Shown: positions 17,871 through 26,716, counted from the first letter of the stretch. The stretch: DNA of 64,000 bases from Sphingobacterium deserti (GCF_000757725.1 NZ_JJMU01000054.1:62001-126000), one strand, 5' to 3'. Program-made: numbers and translations. Notes: generated by a model from the letters alone, not told the origin.

Positions 17871-18479
17871 TTAAATAATTGGGAATAATTTTGTTTCTAC
17901 TTCTATCTTAAAGTTTTGATTCAGCGCGTCAAAGAATTGCCTGTTTATGGACGCTCCATGCTGTTCAACCAAATACGGAATAACCAGTTCACCTTTTGAC
18001 GTGCGTAATTTGTAATATCCAAACAGCGTTCCCTTATTTGCTTGTACCGACTTTACTTCTGATACCGATTGAACATCACGCAATAGATTAAAGTGCATGC
18101 TTTCGCCAGCGGCATTGTATACCAGCACATCGGCCTGTTCAGGATCGTAATACATCCGATATTTCCGGATTGCCTTCAGATGATTGCTGTATACGAATAG
18201 CTGACCGATGAGGTAAAGGGCGAGTGGAAGTGCTATCCATAAAATCTTGATTTTAAATCCAATCAATAGGATAACAAAGAATAGTATAATGCCTATTCCG
18301 ACGGTGACAAGGGTGCTTTTTGCTGCTTTCGCAATCACTTGGGTGTCGCTATCGACCAGTTGCAGATTGTGCTGCTGTGTAGGCTTCATGATGCTCGTCG
18401 TCGGCCCCTTCATAAAGAACCGCCGAGAGATGTAATACATCAATATCGCAACGAGAATAACAAGCAGTAAAATGCGCAT
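17871..18479 (-). CDS. Hypothetical membrane protein
   Basis: A 202-residue protein that I do not recognise. It has a hydrophobic N-terminal helix (residues about 1-18) and two further helices near residues 56-75 and 78-95. A soluble C-terminal domain of about 100 residues follows, with YYDPEQADVLVYNAAG and LRTSKGELVIPYLVEQHG, reminiscent of PH-like or YcxB-type membrane-anchored domains, though this is only a resemblance. The start codon lies 6 bp after panB, so it is probably the second gene of a panB operon. No link to pantothenate synthesis can be read from the sequence. Confidence 0.75.
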   Translation of the reverse strand: MRILLLVILVAILMYYISRRFFMKGPTTSIMKPTQQHNLQLVDSDTQVIAKAAKSTLVTVGIGIILFFVILLIGFKIKILWIALPLALYLIGQLFVYSNHLKAIRKYRMYYDPEQADVLVYNAAGESMHFNLLRDVQSVSEVKSVQANKGTLFGYYKLRTSKGELVIPYLVEQHGASINRQFFDALNQNFKIEVETKLFPII

Positions 18480-18485
18480 AGTTTA

Positions 18486-19301
18486 TTAGTATTGCTCTTG
18501 CTCGTTGGGGTATGTTCCAGCTTTCACATCAGCCGCATACTGACTTGCTGCCTGAACCATATCGCCATACATATCCATGTAACGTCGCAAAAACTTTGGT
18601 TTAAAATCCTTCGTAAATCCCAACATATCATTAACCACCAATACCTGCCCGTCACAGCCGTTTCCAGCGCCTATCCCGATTGTTGGTATGGCGACAGATG
18701 CTGAGACTTCTTGTGCTAATTTAGCTGGAATCTTTTCCAAAACAACTGCAAAACAGCCAATTTCTTGCAGGGCTAATGCGTCTGATTTTAATTTTGCTGC
18801 TTCAGCCTCTTCCTGCGCACGCACGCCAAAGGTGCCAAATTTATTAATAGATTGCGGCGTGAGCCCTAGATGTCCACAAACAGGAATGCCAGCATCTATA
18901 ATTTTTTTTATGTTTTCCAGAATTTCTACGCCACCTTCGAGCTTTAGGGCGTGGGCACCAGATTCTTTCATCATGCGTACGGCGGCTTTGAAAGCGTCTT
19001 CCGATGTTCCCTGATATTCTCCAAACGGAAGGTCGACCAACACCAACGCCCGTTTCGTGCCGCGCGCCACAGCGCTCGCGTGATAGATCATGTTATCTAA
19101 AGTGATAGGAAGGGTGGTTTCATATCCGGCGAATACATTGGCCGCAGAATCACCCACTAATAAAATGTCGATCCCAGCCTCGTCCAGTGCCTTTGCTGTA
19201 GAAAAATCATAAGCTGTCAACATGCTGATCTTTTCACCAGTTTGTTTCATGCCCAATATCGTATTCGTGGTTACTCGTTTTATAATCTTATTTACTGACA
19301 T
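18486..19301 (-). CDS. panB: 3-methyl-2-oxobutanoate hydroxymethyltransferase
   Basis: A 271-residue enzyme of pantothenate biosynthesis that transfers a hydroxymethyl group from methylenetetrahydrofolate to alpha-ketoisovalerate, giving ketopantoate. The TIM-barrel motifs are intact: MLTAYDFSTAKALDEAG, LVGDSAANVFAGYETT (Mg-binding Asp), DLPFGEYQGT, ALKLEGG, HLGLTPQS and GIGAGNGCDGQVLV. Length is normal. It diverges from the pseudouridine synthase gene; a TAGTTTTG -7 element precedes it. A small membrane-protein gene follows in the same operon. Confidence 0.97.
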   Translation of the reverse strand: MSVNKIIKRVTTNTILGMKQTGEKISMLTAYDFSTAKALDEAGIDILLVGDSAANVFAGYETTLPITLDNMIYHASAVARGTKRALVLVDLPFGEYQGTSEDAFKAAVRMMKESGAHALKLEGGVEILENIKKIIDAGIPVCGHLGLTPQSINKFGTFGVRAQEEAEAAKLKSDALALQEIGCFAVVLEKIPAKLAQEVSASVAIPTIGIGAGNGCDGQVLVVNDMLGFTKDFKPKFLRRYMDMYGDMVQAASQYAADVKAGTYPNEQEQY

Positions 19302-19320
19302 TTTCTTCGCTTTAGTTCAG

Positions 19321-19328
19321 CAAAACTA
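19321..19328 (-). promoter_or_regulatory. -7 element of panB
   Basis: On the minus strand TAGTTTTG, matching TAnnTTTG, 19 bases before the panB ATG at 19301. Confidence 0.45.
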
Positions 19329-19401
19329 AATAATTAAAATAGAAATATGCTAAATAATCCCATATTGGAAAGGCTTCCTCTTTTATCTCTCCTAGAATTT
19401 G

Positions 19402-19409
19402 TACTTTTG
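19402..19409 (+). promoter_or_regulatory. -7 element of the pseudouridine synthase gene
   Basis: TACTTTTG, a full -7 match, only 5 bases before the ATG at 19415; transcription would begin at or next to the start codon. Confidence 0.5.
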
Positions 19410-19414
19410 TGGTT

Positions 19415-20158
19415 ATGCAAGAAAGCGAAAATCGTTTATTTAAATTCCCGAAATTTGAGGACCTAATTATTTTCGAGGATGATGACTTGATCGTGATCAA
19501 CAAACCCCCTTTTGTGGCATCGTTGGACGATAGAGGTGGCGGTGAGGTGAATATACTTCGCTTAGCAAAGCGGTACCATGCCGATGCTCAAGTGTGCCAC
19601 CGATTGGACAAAGAGACATCAGGCATATTACTTATTGCAAAAAATCCGCAAACATACCGCGCCGTTTCTATGGCGTTTGAGCATCGTCGGGTAAATAAAG
19701 TTTACCACGCCGTTATCGGCGGTACGCATACTTTTGAACAGCTTGTTGTCGATCTGCCAATATTAAACCAAGGGAATAAAAGTGTTTCTATCGATCGGGC
19801 GAATGGTAAGGCGGCTGAGACAATCTTTAATTCCATTCAGTATTTCAAGCATTATACGTTAGTGGAATGTAAACCTGTCACAGGCAGAATGCACCAGATC
19901 AGGATCCATTTAGCCACGCAGCATGCTGCTATTGTAGGTGACGGGATGTACCGGGGCAAGCCGGTTTTCTTATCGCAGATTAAGAAGCGAGGTTTTACGA
20001 TGGCGAAAGATCAAGAGGAGTTGCCTATTATGAAACGATTTGCGCTCCATTCAAAAAATGTCAGTTTTTCTATAGAAGGTAAGGATTATGCTTTTGAAGC
20101 GCCTTATCCGAAAGACTTTGCGACTTTGGTAAAACTTTTGGAAAAATTTGACAGTTAA
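19415..20158 (+). CDS. RluA-family RNA pseudouridine synthase
   Basis: A 247-residue enzyme isomerising uridine to pseudouridine in rRNA or tRNA. The catalytic Asp lies in VCHRLDKETSGILLIAKN; the family blocks DDLIVINKPPFVAS, VNKVYHAVI and GRMHQIRIHLA are present. There is no N-terminal S4 domain, unlike RluD/RluC, so the target site is uncertain. I prefer ATG 19415 over GTG 19409, because 19409 overlaps the -7 element. The downstream TlpA-like gene begins 11 bp later and pyrF follows, suggesting a three-gene operon. Confidence 0.92.
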   Translation: MQESENRLFKFPKFEDLIIFEDDDLIVINKPPFVASLDDRGGGEVNILRLAKRYHADAQVCHRLDKETSGILLIAKNPQTYRAVSMAFEHRRVNKVYHAVIGGTHTFEQLVVDLPILNQGNKSVSIDRANGKAAETIFNSIQYFKHYTLVECKPVTGRMHQIRIHLATQHAAIVGDGMYRGKPVFLSQIKKRGFTMAKDQEELPIMKRFALHSKNVSFSIEGKDYAFEAPYPKDFATLVKLLEKFDS

Positions 20159-20169
20159 GATTTACAGGT

Positions 20170-20769
20170 ATGACGGATAAAAAGAGAACATGGAAAATTG
20201 TAGGCAATGTAGTATTTGTCGTGCTTATCGTCGCTATGATTATCCCAACAAGCCGGTCATGGTTTCAGCAAGGTTTGATGAAGTTAGGCTTATTCAAGCC
20301 TGATTTGGAGACGCCGCAAGATACCGTTAAGCCGACGGACGCTACCTCAACCACCACCACACAGCAGGTTTCTTTTACTGATGACGATGGCAAGATTATT
20401 AAAATTTCTGATCTGGCCGGCAAAGTTGTTTTCCTAAACTTTTGGGCTACCTGGTGTCCACCGTGCAAGGCCGAGATGCCATCCATCCAAGCGTTGAAGG
20501 ATAAATTCCAAGATGACGATCGCGTTGTATTTATGCTGGTTGAGATTGATGGAGAGGCCGAGAAAGCACATGAATTTATGAAACAGGGAAAAATGGATCT
20601 CCCGATATTTTACCCGGAAAGTGAAATTCCGTCTAACTGGCTCGGACAATCCATTCCCACTACAGTTATTTTAGATAAGGAGGGCAACGTTGCTGCCCAC
20701 CATGAGGGTATGGCTGATTACTCCCGTAAAGAAGTATTTGATTTTATAACAACCTTAATAAACAAGTAA
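20170..20769 (+). CDS. TlpA-like thiol-disulfide oxidoreductase
   Basis: A 199-residue membrane-anchored thioredoxin-fold protein. An N-terminal helix (residues about 9-27) anchors it in the inner membrane, followed by a linker rich in Thr and a periplasmic thioredoxin domain with the redox motif [14 protein letters not shown] and the cis-Pro region [10 protein letters not shown]. It probably reduces disulfides in the periplasm, for example during cytochrome c maturation or protein repair; its partner is unknown. It lies between the pseudouridine synthase and pyrF genes, 11 bp and 1 bp away respectively. Confidence 0.9.
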   Translation: MTDKKRTWKIVGNVVFVVLIVAMIIPTSRSWFQQGLMKLGLFKPDLETPQDTVKPTDATSTTTTQQVSFTDDDGKIIKISDLAGKVVFLNFWATWCPPCKAEMPSIQALKDKFQDDDRVVFMLVEIDGEAEKAHEFMKQGKMDLPIFYPESEIPSNWLGQSIPTTVILDKEGNVAAHHEGMADYSRKEVFDFITTLINK

Positions 20770-20770
20770 A

Positions 20771-21604
20771 ATGACGAGAGCGGAGTTGGTTCGCGAGATT
20801 AAAACAAAGAAGAGCTTCCTTTGTGTCGGTTTGGATACAGATATCACTAAAATTCCGGAGCACCTGCTCGAAGATGAAGATCCAATATTTAGCTTTAACA
20901 AGGCGATCGTAGAAGCGACCGAAGATCTTTGTGTAGCCTACAAGCCCAACATTGCTTTTTACGAATGCTACGGTGTTAAAGGTTGGCAATCTTTACAGAA
21001 AACTTGGGAGATCTTACCGAAAAACTGTTTTAGTATAGCGGATGCGAAGCGCGGCGATATCGGCAATACCTCCGCGATGTATGCCCAAGCATTTTTCGAT
21101 CAACAAGTTTCGGGTCTTGGTTTCGACTCGATAACTATTGCTCCCTATATGGGTAATGATTCCGTAACGCCTTTTCTTACCTCCGCTGATAAATGGGCGA
21201 TCGTTTTAGCCTTAACATCAAATGTAGGAAGCGGAGATTTTCAAAATATAACAAATGGACAAGGAGAACAGCTATTTGAGTCTGTTTTGCAAAAGGTTGC
21301 TTCTTGGGGCACAGTAGATAATACGATGTTTGTCGTGGGTGCGACACGCGGTGAGGCTTTTTTGACGGTTCGTAAGCATGTTCCTGACCACTTTTTGCTG
21401 GTACCTGGGGTTGGCGCGCAGGGCGGTTCGCTTCAAGAGGTTTGCCGTTATGGGATGAACAGCAATTGCGGCCTACTTGTAAACAGCACGCGTGGGATAA
21501 TCTATGCTTCTAAAGGAAGGGATTTTGCGGAGCGTGCTAGAGCGGAAGCATTGCTTTTGCAGCAGGAAATGCAAATCGAACTCGAGCGCGCGGGCATCTT
21601 GTAA
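20771..21604 (+). CDS. pyrF: Orotidine 5'-phosphate decarboxylase (type 2)
   Basis: A 277-residue enzyme decarboxylating OMP to UMP, the last step of UMP synthesis. The catalytic [11 protein letters not shown] motif with Asp-Lys, the N-terminal [21 protein letters not shown] and the phosphate-binding GATR and PGVGAQGGS segments are intact. The length and the ADAKRGDIG form are those of the long PyrF type 2 group. The ATG lies one base after the stop codon of the TlpA-like gene, indicating coupling. A short hairpin terminator follows at 21658-21681. Confidence 0.96.
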   Translation: MTRAELVREIKTKKSFLCVGLDTDITKIPEHLLEDEDPIFSFNKAIVEATEDLCVAYKPNIAFYECYGVKGWQSLQKTWEILPKNCFSIADAKRGDIGNTSAMYAQAFFDQQVSGLGFDSITIAPYMGNDSVTPFLTSADKWAIVLALTSNVGSGDFQNITNGQGEQLFESVLQKVASWGTVDNTMFVVGATRGEAFLTVRKHVPDHFLLVPGVGAQGGSLQEVCRYGMNSNCGLLVNSTRGIIYASKGRDFAERARAEALLLQQEMQIELERAGIL

Positions 21605-21657
21605 GTGGAGTACTAACGGATTTTACGCTTGTCAAAATTGCAGAATGTGATATCATA

Positions 21658-21681
21658 CTTCCTCGCAAGGAAGCGTTTTTT
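21658..21681 (+). terminator. Rho-independent terminator after pyrF
   Basis: Arms CTTCCT and AGGAAG around loop CGCA, followed by CG and a T-run. Confidence 0.75.
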
Positions 21682-21770
21682 AGGTGTTTACTATCCTCTT
21701 TAGAAACGCCTTTGCTTTTTGCACTATATTTTGGCACAATAATTACTGCGTAAGACTGGTGAAAATAATT

Positions 21771-22520
21771 ATGCGTATCAAAAAATCCCATCTTGTAGCT
21801 TTACCCATTGCATTGTCTTTGGGAGCTTGCAGCTCCATATATATGCCGAATGTGCCGGCAACCCCTATGTTTAGGGAGCAAGGCGAAGTTTACCTTGCAG
21901 CGCATAGCAATATCAAAGGAAACATCAGTGGCAACGCTGGTGTAGCTGTTGGCAAACATGTGGCTGTTATTGCTAACGGATCTTATATCGATAACGGTGG
22001 CGACAACAGTAATGAACTCTTTAGGCAGCAATCTGTGGAAGGCGCTATTGGCTATTTTACAAAAATCGGAAAGGAGAAAAGACAGGTCTTTGAGGTCTAT
22101 GGCGGTTATGGCGTCGGAACATCAACCGAGGTTGATCGTCGCGCGACGACGACGGGTATGGAACCGGTAGAAACGCGAGATATGGACTTTGACAAAATCT
22201 TCGTACAAATAAATTATTCGTCGACACGTAAGCAAAAGCTCAATCTATTTGGTAAAAGACGGGAATTGAACTACGGTACAGCTATACGCGCCAGCAGAGT
22301 CGCAATGAAAAACTTTACAATTAACAATTTGGCGAGTCCAACGGAGGAAGCTTTTTTTATTGAGCCACTGTTTTTCACAAGAATGGAGCTTCATAAAGGG
22401 TTGCAATTGCAATACACAAACGGTTTTAATTTTAACGTGGTGGATAACGACTATTTGAAAGCCGGAAATGCGGTGTTCACCCTGGGCGTGACCTATAATT
22501 TTGGGGGTAGAAAAAGATAA
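21771..22520 (+). CDS. Hypothetical lipoprotein with barrel-like C-terminus
   Basis: A 249-residue exported protein of unknown function. From ATG 21771 the signal peptide ends in the lipobox LGAC (ALSLGACSSIYMPN), so it is lipid-anchored. An ORF start at 21684 would put 29 non-signal residues ahead and is rejected. The mature protein has alternating beta-strand patterns (EVYLAAHSNIKGNISGNAGVA, VFEVYGGYGVGTS) and ends VFTLGVTYNFGGRKR, which resembles the terminal strand of small outer-membrane barrels. It forms a pair with the next lipoprotein gene, 18 bp downstream. Confidence 0.7.
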   Translation: MRIKKSHLVALPIALSLGACSSIYMPNVPATPMFREQGEVYLAAHSNIKGNISGNAGVAVGKHVAVIANGSYIDNGGDNSNELFRQQSVEGAIGYFTKIGKEKRQVFEVYGGYGVGTSTEVDRRATTTGMEPVETRDMDFDKIFVQINYSSTRKQKLNLFGKRRELNYGTAIRASRVAMKNFTINNLASPTEEAFFIEPLFFTRMELHKGLQLQYTNGFNFNVVDNDYLKAGNAVFTLGVTYNFGGRKR

Positions 22521-22538
22521 TAATATAGATTGTAAGCT

Positions 22539-23138
22539 ATGAAAAGAAGAAATTTATTTTTGATGTGTTTAGCCGTTTTGGCTATTTGTGTAGGGGGATG
22601 TGCCGTCAGCAAAAACAATATAGATGCGTTGGCGAAGTGTGATTATACCGTGGAATCCCTGCAGGATGTTCGCTTGGCTGGCCGCGCCGTAAGTAGTTAT
22701 ACACAGGGAAATAGCGTGAATATCGCGTCGTTGCCCGCAGTAGCGCTAGCAATGTTGCGCAAGGAATTGCCGCTAGAAGCGCGCGTTAATATGAAAATTA
22801 GCAATCCGACAGCAAACAGGACCTCTATTAACTCCTTCAAATACCTTATCGAAATTCAAGGAAAACCATTATTTGAAGGTGATGTGAACCAAAACGTTCA
22901 ATTAGCAACGGGTGAGAGTACGGTAGTGCCGCTAACATTCAAAGCGAATATCTTTGGCGCCACGCAGGAAAAGGGCTTGGAGAATGTGTTGAACGAAATT
23001 TTTACCCGAGAAGGAGAAGGTTTTCTGGTTTTAAAAATCAAGCCTTCCATGAGAATCGGAAACAGCAATATCTACTACCCAGGCTACATTACCGTCGATA
23101 GAAATCTAGCAAAAAGCATCCGCAAGCTGGTGATGTGA
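22539..23138 (+). CDS. Hypothetical lipoprotein, LEA14-like fold possible
   Basis: A 199-residue lipoprotein: signal peptide MKRRNLFLMCLAVLAICVGG with Cys in GGCAVSK. The mature part contains VNMKISNPTANRTSINSFKY and IEIQGKPLFEGDVNQ followed by a Val/Leu-rich strand LATGESTVVPLTFKAN. This order (strand, Asn-Pro, hydrophobic strand) resembles the LEA14/WHy-type water-stress domain found in Bacteroidota lipoproteins, but the match is by eye. It is likely co-transcribed with the lipoprotein gene 18 bp upstream. No function can be given. Confidence 0.68.
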   Translation: MKRRNLFLMCLAVLAICVGGCAVSKNNIDALAKCDYTVESLQDVRLAGRAVSSYTQGNSVNIASLPAVALAMLRKELPLEARVNMKISNPTANRTSINSFKYLIEIQGKPLFEGDVNQNVQLATGESTVVPLTFKANIFGATQEKGLENVLNEIFTREGEGFLVLKIKPSMRIGNSNIYYPGYITVDRNLAKSIRKLVM

Positions 23139-23139
23139 T

Positions 23140-23460
23140 AATGAGTAGTGCGTAGTGAGTAGTGAGTAGTGAGTAGTTAGTAATGAGTAGTGAGTAGTGC
23201 GAAAAAGAGCGTCATTGCGAGCCGGAGGCACGACGGCGCGGCAATCTTTAATCTTTGGTATTGAGTAATGTGTAGTGGGTAATGAGTAGTGATAATAGAT
23301 GATAGTAGGTAGATTTTAGTACTTAGTATGTAGAATTGTTACTGTCTATAAAATTCTTTTAATTTTTACTTTTTACTTTCAAATGCGAGCAGGAGGCACG
23401 AGGACGAAGTAATCTTTGCGTTTGCAAAAATGCAGATTGCCGCGGCATGCGACGTAAGCA
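23140..23460. repeat. Dispersed intergenic repeat cluster A
   Basis: About 320 bases with no gene. It holds (i) runs of a GTAGTGA-type heptamer (about 23140-23200 and 23270-23290), (ii) a 41-base block at 23210-23250 that recurs exactly, inverted, at 40954-40994, (iii) a 22-base block at 23311-23332 recurring inverted at 41145-41166 and 41171-41192, and (iv) a 24-base block at 23421-23444 recurring inverted at 41032-41055. The TTGCGAGC...GGCAATCTTT element resembles REP-like sequences common in Bacteroidota intergenic regions (recollection, not a search). Confidence 0.85.
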
Positions 23461-23464
23461 TAAA

Positions 23465-24601
23465 CTATTTTCTATTAAAAGTATACCCCATAGTCCACTC
23501 AATAAAATCTGCTTTCCCTTTATGCGCTTTTATCGATACGCCGGCATTGATATTCTTATATACATAGTATCGCGCGCCTGCGCGTAAAAAGATGCGTGTT
23601 ATCTCGCCATTAAAGTATTGTTTGTGCAGGTAATAACCAACGTTTCCATTCAATACTAAATTGCGGGTGAGCACATGGGCAAGGTAATAGGAGGGGCCGT
23701 AGGAAAGTTTAGCGCTGAGCTTGCCGCTTTTGTCGCCGGCGATTTGGTCGCTGTTTCCAGATTCTGAGTAAAATAAATCTAATCCCGCTCCCATGCGCCA
23801 TTTGTGCGATATGTGCTTGCTCGCATAGGCACTAACAGTAGATTTAAAGAATCGACGGTCGTTATCGCGCTCTAGCTGTTTCCATCCCAAGCCATAGTTC
23901 ACATGAAACAAGATCCGCTCGCTATAGGGTTCTATATGGCTCTTATCTGGTAAGACGGTTTGCCCGTTTGGCTGATAGGTGATAGACGCTGTAAGCGGAA
24001 TAAGGTTTACGCCTTTATTGGGCAATCGCATCGCTCCATTGGAGAAGTGATGGAAAGCCAGACCCAAGCCTGCTCTCCAATTGGGATTGATCTTGTATTG
24101 TGCCCGGATACCCAAATCAATGAAAACATTGTTCTTGGCACCAATGACAACGTTCAGCGGATTGGTTTCCTCATCGTACGGGGTGAAGTTTCCGGAGATA
24201 CCTAACCCGATTCGATAATCAAAACCCCATCTCTTGTTGGCTAAATTGCCAAAAGGCGATTGCATAAAGCCATATATAGCGTAAGGGCTGCCTATAATAT
24301 CCGTATTAAAAGTACTACTGTAAAGGCCTACGCCATAGATAGGGTTATTGTACAGCGTAAAATATTGATCATCAGAATGCTGTATTTTCCAACCTATCTT
24401 CAAATTTAGACCGTTGTAAAATGCACTTTGAAAAGCAGTCTCTTTGACCTCTTTTGATGCTATTATCCCCCCGTTTTCCACCTCCAATTCGATAATCAAT
24501 GGGTTTTTTACGCGCTTGGCCTGCGAAACGGAATCTGTTTGTGCCCACGCGACAGATAAACCAGAAAATAACAGACCTATTATTAAATATATATTTTTCA
24601 A
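23465..24601 (-). CDS. PagL-like acyloxyacyl hydrolase (lipid A deacylase family)
   Basis: A 378-residue outer-membrane protein. Signal peptide MKNIYLIIGLLFSGLSVAWA. The central region holds the lipid A 3-O-deacylase signature HHFSNG, with His185 and Ser187 as the likely catalytic pair. The Glu that completes the triad in Pseudomonas PagL, as I recall it about 12 residues after the Ser, is occupied by Asn199 here. The length is about twice PagL's: residues 220-378 add a second set of amphipathic strands, ending in IEWTMGYTFNRK. It may remove an acyl chain from lipid A in the outer membrane. It diverges from the AEC transporter gene. Confidence 0.8.
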   Translation of the reverse strand: MKNIYLIIGLLFSGLSVAWAQTDSVSQAKRVKNPLIIELEVENGGIIASKEVKETAFQSAFYNGLNLKIGWKIQHSDDQYFTLYNNPIYGVGLYSSTFNTDIIGSPYAIYGFMQSPFGNLANKRWGFDYRIGLGISGNFTPYDEETNPLNVVIGAKNNVFIDLGIRAQYKINPNWRAGLGLAFHHFSNGAMRLPNKGVNLIPLTASITYQPNGQTVLPDKSHIEPYSERILFHVNYGLGWKQLERDNDRRFFKSTVSAYASKHISHKWRMGAGLDLFYSESGNSDQIAGDKSGKLSAKLSYGPSYYLAHVLTRNLVLNGNVGYYLHKQYFNGEITRIFLRAGARYYVYKNINAGVSIKAHKGKADFIEWTMGYTFNRK

Positions 24602-24635
24602 TTTTACTTCCTAAATAATCGATAATTTTGGGTTG

Positions 24636-24643
24636 CAAAGTTA
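24636..24643 (-). promoter_or_regulatory. -7 element of the PagL-like gene
   Basis: On the minus strand TAACTTTG, matching TAnnTTTG, 34 bases before the ATG at 24601. Confidence 0.45.
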
Positions 24644-24712
24644 TTAATTTTTGCGAAAAACCGAGACCCTATCTTCGTTTTTAAATGAAGATCTCAGACT
24701 ATTTACGAATTT

Positions 24713-25624
24713 ATGTCAAACTTCTTTATTATAATCTTTTGTCTTGTTGCGGGCTATGTGTTAAAAAAGCAGAAAATTGTTCCAGCACATGGATTTAAAA
24801 GTATAAACGCCTGGATCATCTACATTGGTCTACCTGCTACATCATTTAAATATTTGCCCGGCCTGCAATGGGATAACAGTTTATTGTTGTCGTTGGCGGC
24901 GCCGGTTTTCATTTTAGGTGGATCAATCTTGTTTGTCTCTATACTAAGTCCCTGGCTGGGTCTCTCTCGTCGCAGCACACATACCTTAATGCTTGTTTCT
25001 GGGTTTAGTAATACGTCTTTTGTTGGCTTTCCACTCGTAGCCACATATTTTGGAGAAAAGCAAATAAGCTGGGCAATTATTAGTGACCAAATGACGTTTT
25101 TCCTATTGTCTACAGTGGGTACAGTTATAGCCTTACGGGGAAGTGCATTACGCAACGAAGGATTGCAGATCTCACAATTAGCGAAAAGAGTGTTGTCTTT
25201 TCCGCCACTATGGGGGTGCATAGGAGCATTGGTAGTTCCCCGGGTTTTGGATATTACGCCCTTAGCACCATTTTTCGCGCAACTGGCCAGCACCGTTTCC
25301 CCTTTAGCTTTATTTTCCATAGGGATGCAGTTATCATTTTCGTTTTACAGATCCGAGCTGTATCTCGTTTCGCTTTCTTTGCTTTACAAATTAGCGCTCG
25401 GCCCTATGCTATTGATCGCGGTCTGCTATTTTTTAAATATTAAAGGAGAAATTGCGCAAGTCGCTGTATTCGAAATGGCTATGCCGAGCCTCGTTGCGAC
25501 GAGTCTTTTACTACAGCAATTCAATCTCAATGCCAAGTTGGGAAATACGATAATTGGGATAAGCATACTGATAGGATTGTTGACTACCTGGCTTACCTAC
25601 CATTACCTAGTTTTATTTTTGTAA
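24713..25624 (+). CDS. AEC family transporter
   Basis: A 303-residue inner-membrane carrier of the auxin efflux carrier family, with about ten hydrophobic helices arranged as two five-helix halves. Diagnostic are the ARGYxLKK-like AGYVLKKQKI, NAWIIYIGLPATSFKYL in helix 2, SGFSNTSFVGFPL in helix 4 and the second-half FEMAMPSLVATSLL. The family exports or imports organic acids and related anions; the substrate here is unknown. It is a single gene between the divergent PagL-like gene and the sugar-oxidation cluster. Confidence 0.88.
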   Translation: MSNFFIIIFCLVAGYVLKKQKIVPAHGFKSINAWIIYIGLPATSFKYLPGLQWDNSLLLSLAAPVFILGGSILFVSILSPWLGLSRRSTHTLMLVSGFSNTSFVGFPLVATYFGEKQISWAIISDQMTFFLLSTVGTVIALRGSALRNEGLQISQLAKRVLSFPPLWGCIGALVVPRVLDITPLAPFFAQLASTVSPLALFSIGMQLSFSFYRSELYLVSLSLLYKLALGPMLLIAVCYFLNIKGEIAQVAVFEMAMPSLVATSLLLQQFNLNAKLGNTIIGISILIGLLTTWLTYHYLVLFL

Positions 25625-25705
25625 CTTGCTTGTTGTAAAACCTACTTAGTGTATATTTTACAATATATTTTATATATTTAGTTCCAATTACAAAGATCTA
25701 GATTG

Positions 25706-26689
25706 ATGATGTTAACTATCGTAAGAAAAAACGCAATCGTTTCCGGTCTACTCATAGTATGTCTTTTTGCACATGCGCAAACCAAGCATGAGCCTTACAT
25801 CCAGAAACTGGATGGGACAAATTTACAGTTTTCCATGGAGGCTATTCCCGGAGGAGAATTTGTTATGGGTAGCGAAGTTGGCGGGAACGACGATGAAAAA
25901 CCTTCGCACAAGGTCAAAATATCGCCCTTTTGGATGGGCACTTATGAAGTTACTTGGGATCTTTACGAACCGTTTGTTTATAAAGATTTAGAGGCTAGCC
26001 AAACCGTTGATGGTAATGTCGATAGCAAGGTGGATGCCGTTACGCGTCCTACAAAACCTTATTTGGATATGACATTCGGGATGGGCAAAGAAGGGCACCC
26101 CGCATTGGCCATGACCCACTACAACGCGATACAATTTTGTAAATGGTTGTATGTTCGTACTGGGGTATTTTACAGACTGCCTACAGAAGCCGAATGGGAA
26201 TATGCGTGCAGAGCAGGGTCACAAACGGCATATTTCTTTGGTGATGACCCGGCTCAATTAGCCGACCACGCCTGGTTTACAAGCAATAGTGATGCACAAA
26301 CCGCCCCTGTAGGAAAAAAGAAGCCGAACGCATGGGGCCTATATGATATGTTAGGCAATGTTGCCGAGTGGACTTACGATCAATACCATGCTGATTTTTA
26401 CGCGCAATTTGCAGATAAGGTAAGCGAAAATCCAATTGCGATACCAACAGCTCTTTACCCCCATAGTGTCCGTGGCGGCTCATTTGAAAGCGCTGCAGAA
26501 GATTTACGATCAGCGGCACGCGGTGCGTCCGATCCGATATGGAAACAGTTGGATCCGCAGATCCCAAAATCCAATTGGTGGTTTCCCGAAGCTCCATTTG
26601 TTGGGCTACGACTCGTCCGTCCTGCTGTGCAACCGTCACACGAGGATATCATGGCTTACTATGACAAAGCGCCAATAAAAGATTTCTAA
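25706..26689 (+). CDS. Secreted SUMF1/FGE-domain protein, non-catalytic
   Basis: A 327-residue exported protein with the formylglycine-generating-enzyme fold. A signal peptide ends at FAHAQ. Fold motifs: IPGGEFVMGSE, YEVTWDLYEPFV, RLPTEAEWEYACRAG, GNVAEWTYD and VRGGSFESAAEDLRSAARG. The two cysteines that true FGE carries shortly after the GGSF motif are missing (Glu-Ser-Ala instead), so it should not convert sulfatase Cys to formylglycine. Such proteins often act as binding or scaffold modules. It leads the oxidoreductase cluster, 27 bp before a Gfo/Idh/MocA gene. Starts at 25703 (TTG), 25706 or 25709 are nearly equivalent. Confidence 0.85.
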   Translation: MMLTIVRKNAIVSGLLIVCLFAHAQTKHEPYIQKLDGTNLQFSMEAIPGGEFVMGSEVGGNDDEKPSHKVKISPFWMGTYEVTWDLYEPFVYKDLEASQTVDGNVDSKVDAVTRPTKPYLDMTFGMGKEGHPALAMTHYNAIQFCKWLYVRTGVFYRLPTEAEWEYACRAGSQTAYFFGDDPAQLADHAWFTSNSDAQTAPVGKKKPNAWGLYDMLGNVAEWTYDQYHADFYAQFADKVSENPIAIPTALYPHSVRGGSFESAAEDLRSAARGASDPIWKQLDPQIPKSNWWFPEAPFVGLRLVRPAVQPSHEDIMAYYDKAPIKDF

Positions 26690-26716
26690 CGAATAACATT
26701 ATAAACTGAAATACTT

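Noticed and set aside
23140..23460. CRISPR-like array in the repeat-rich gap
   Set aside because: Units are heptamers and palindromic blocks without regular spacers; no cas genes are present.
25706..26689. SUMF1-fold protein as the maturase for the sulfatase at 41251
   Set aside because: Its active-site cysteines are absent, so it cannot form formylglycine by the known mechanism.
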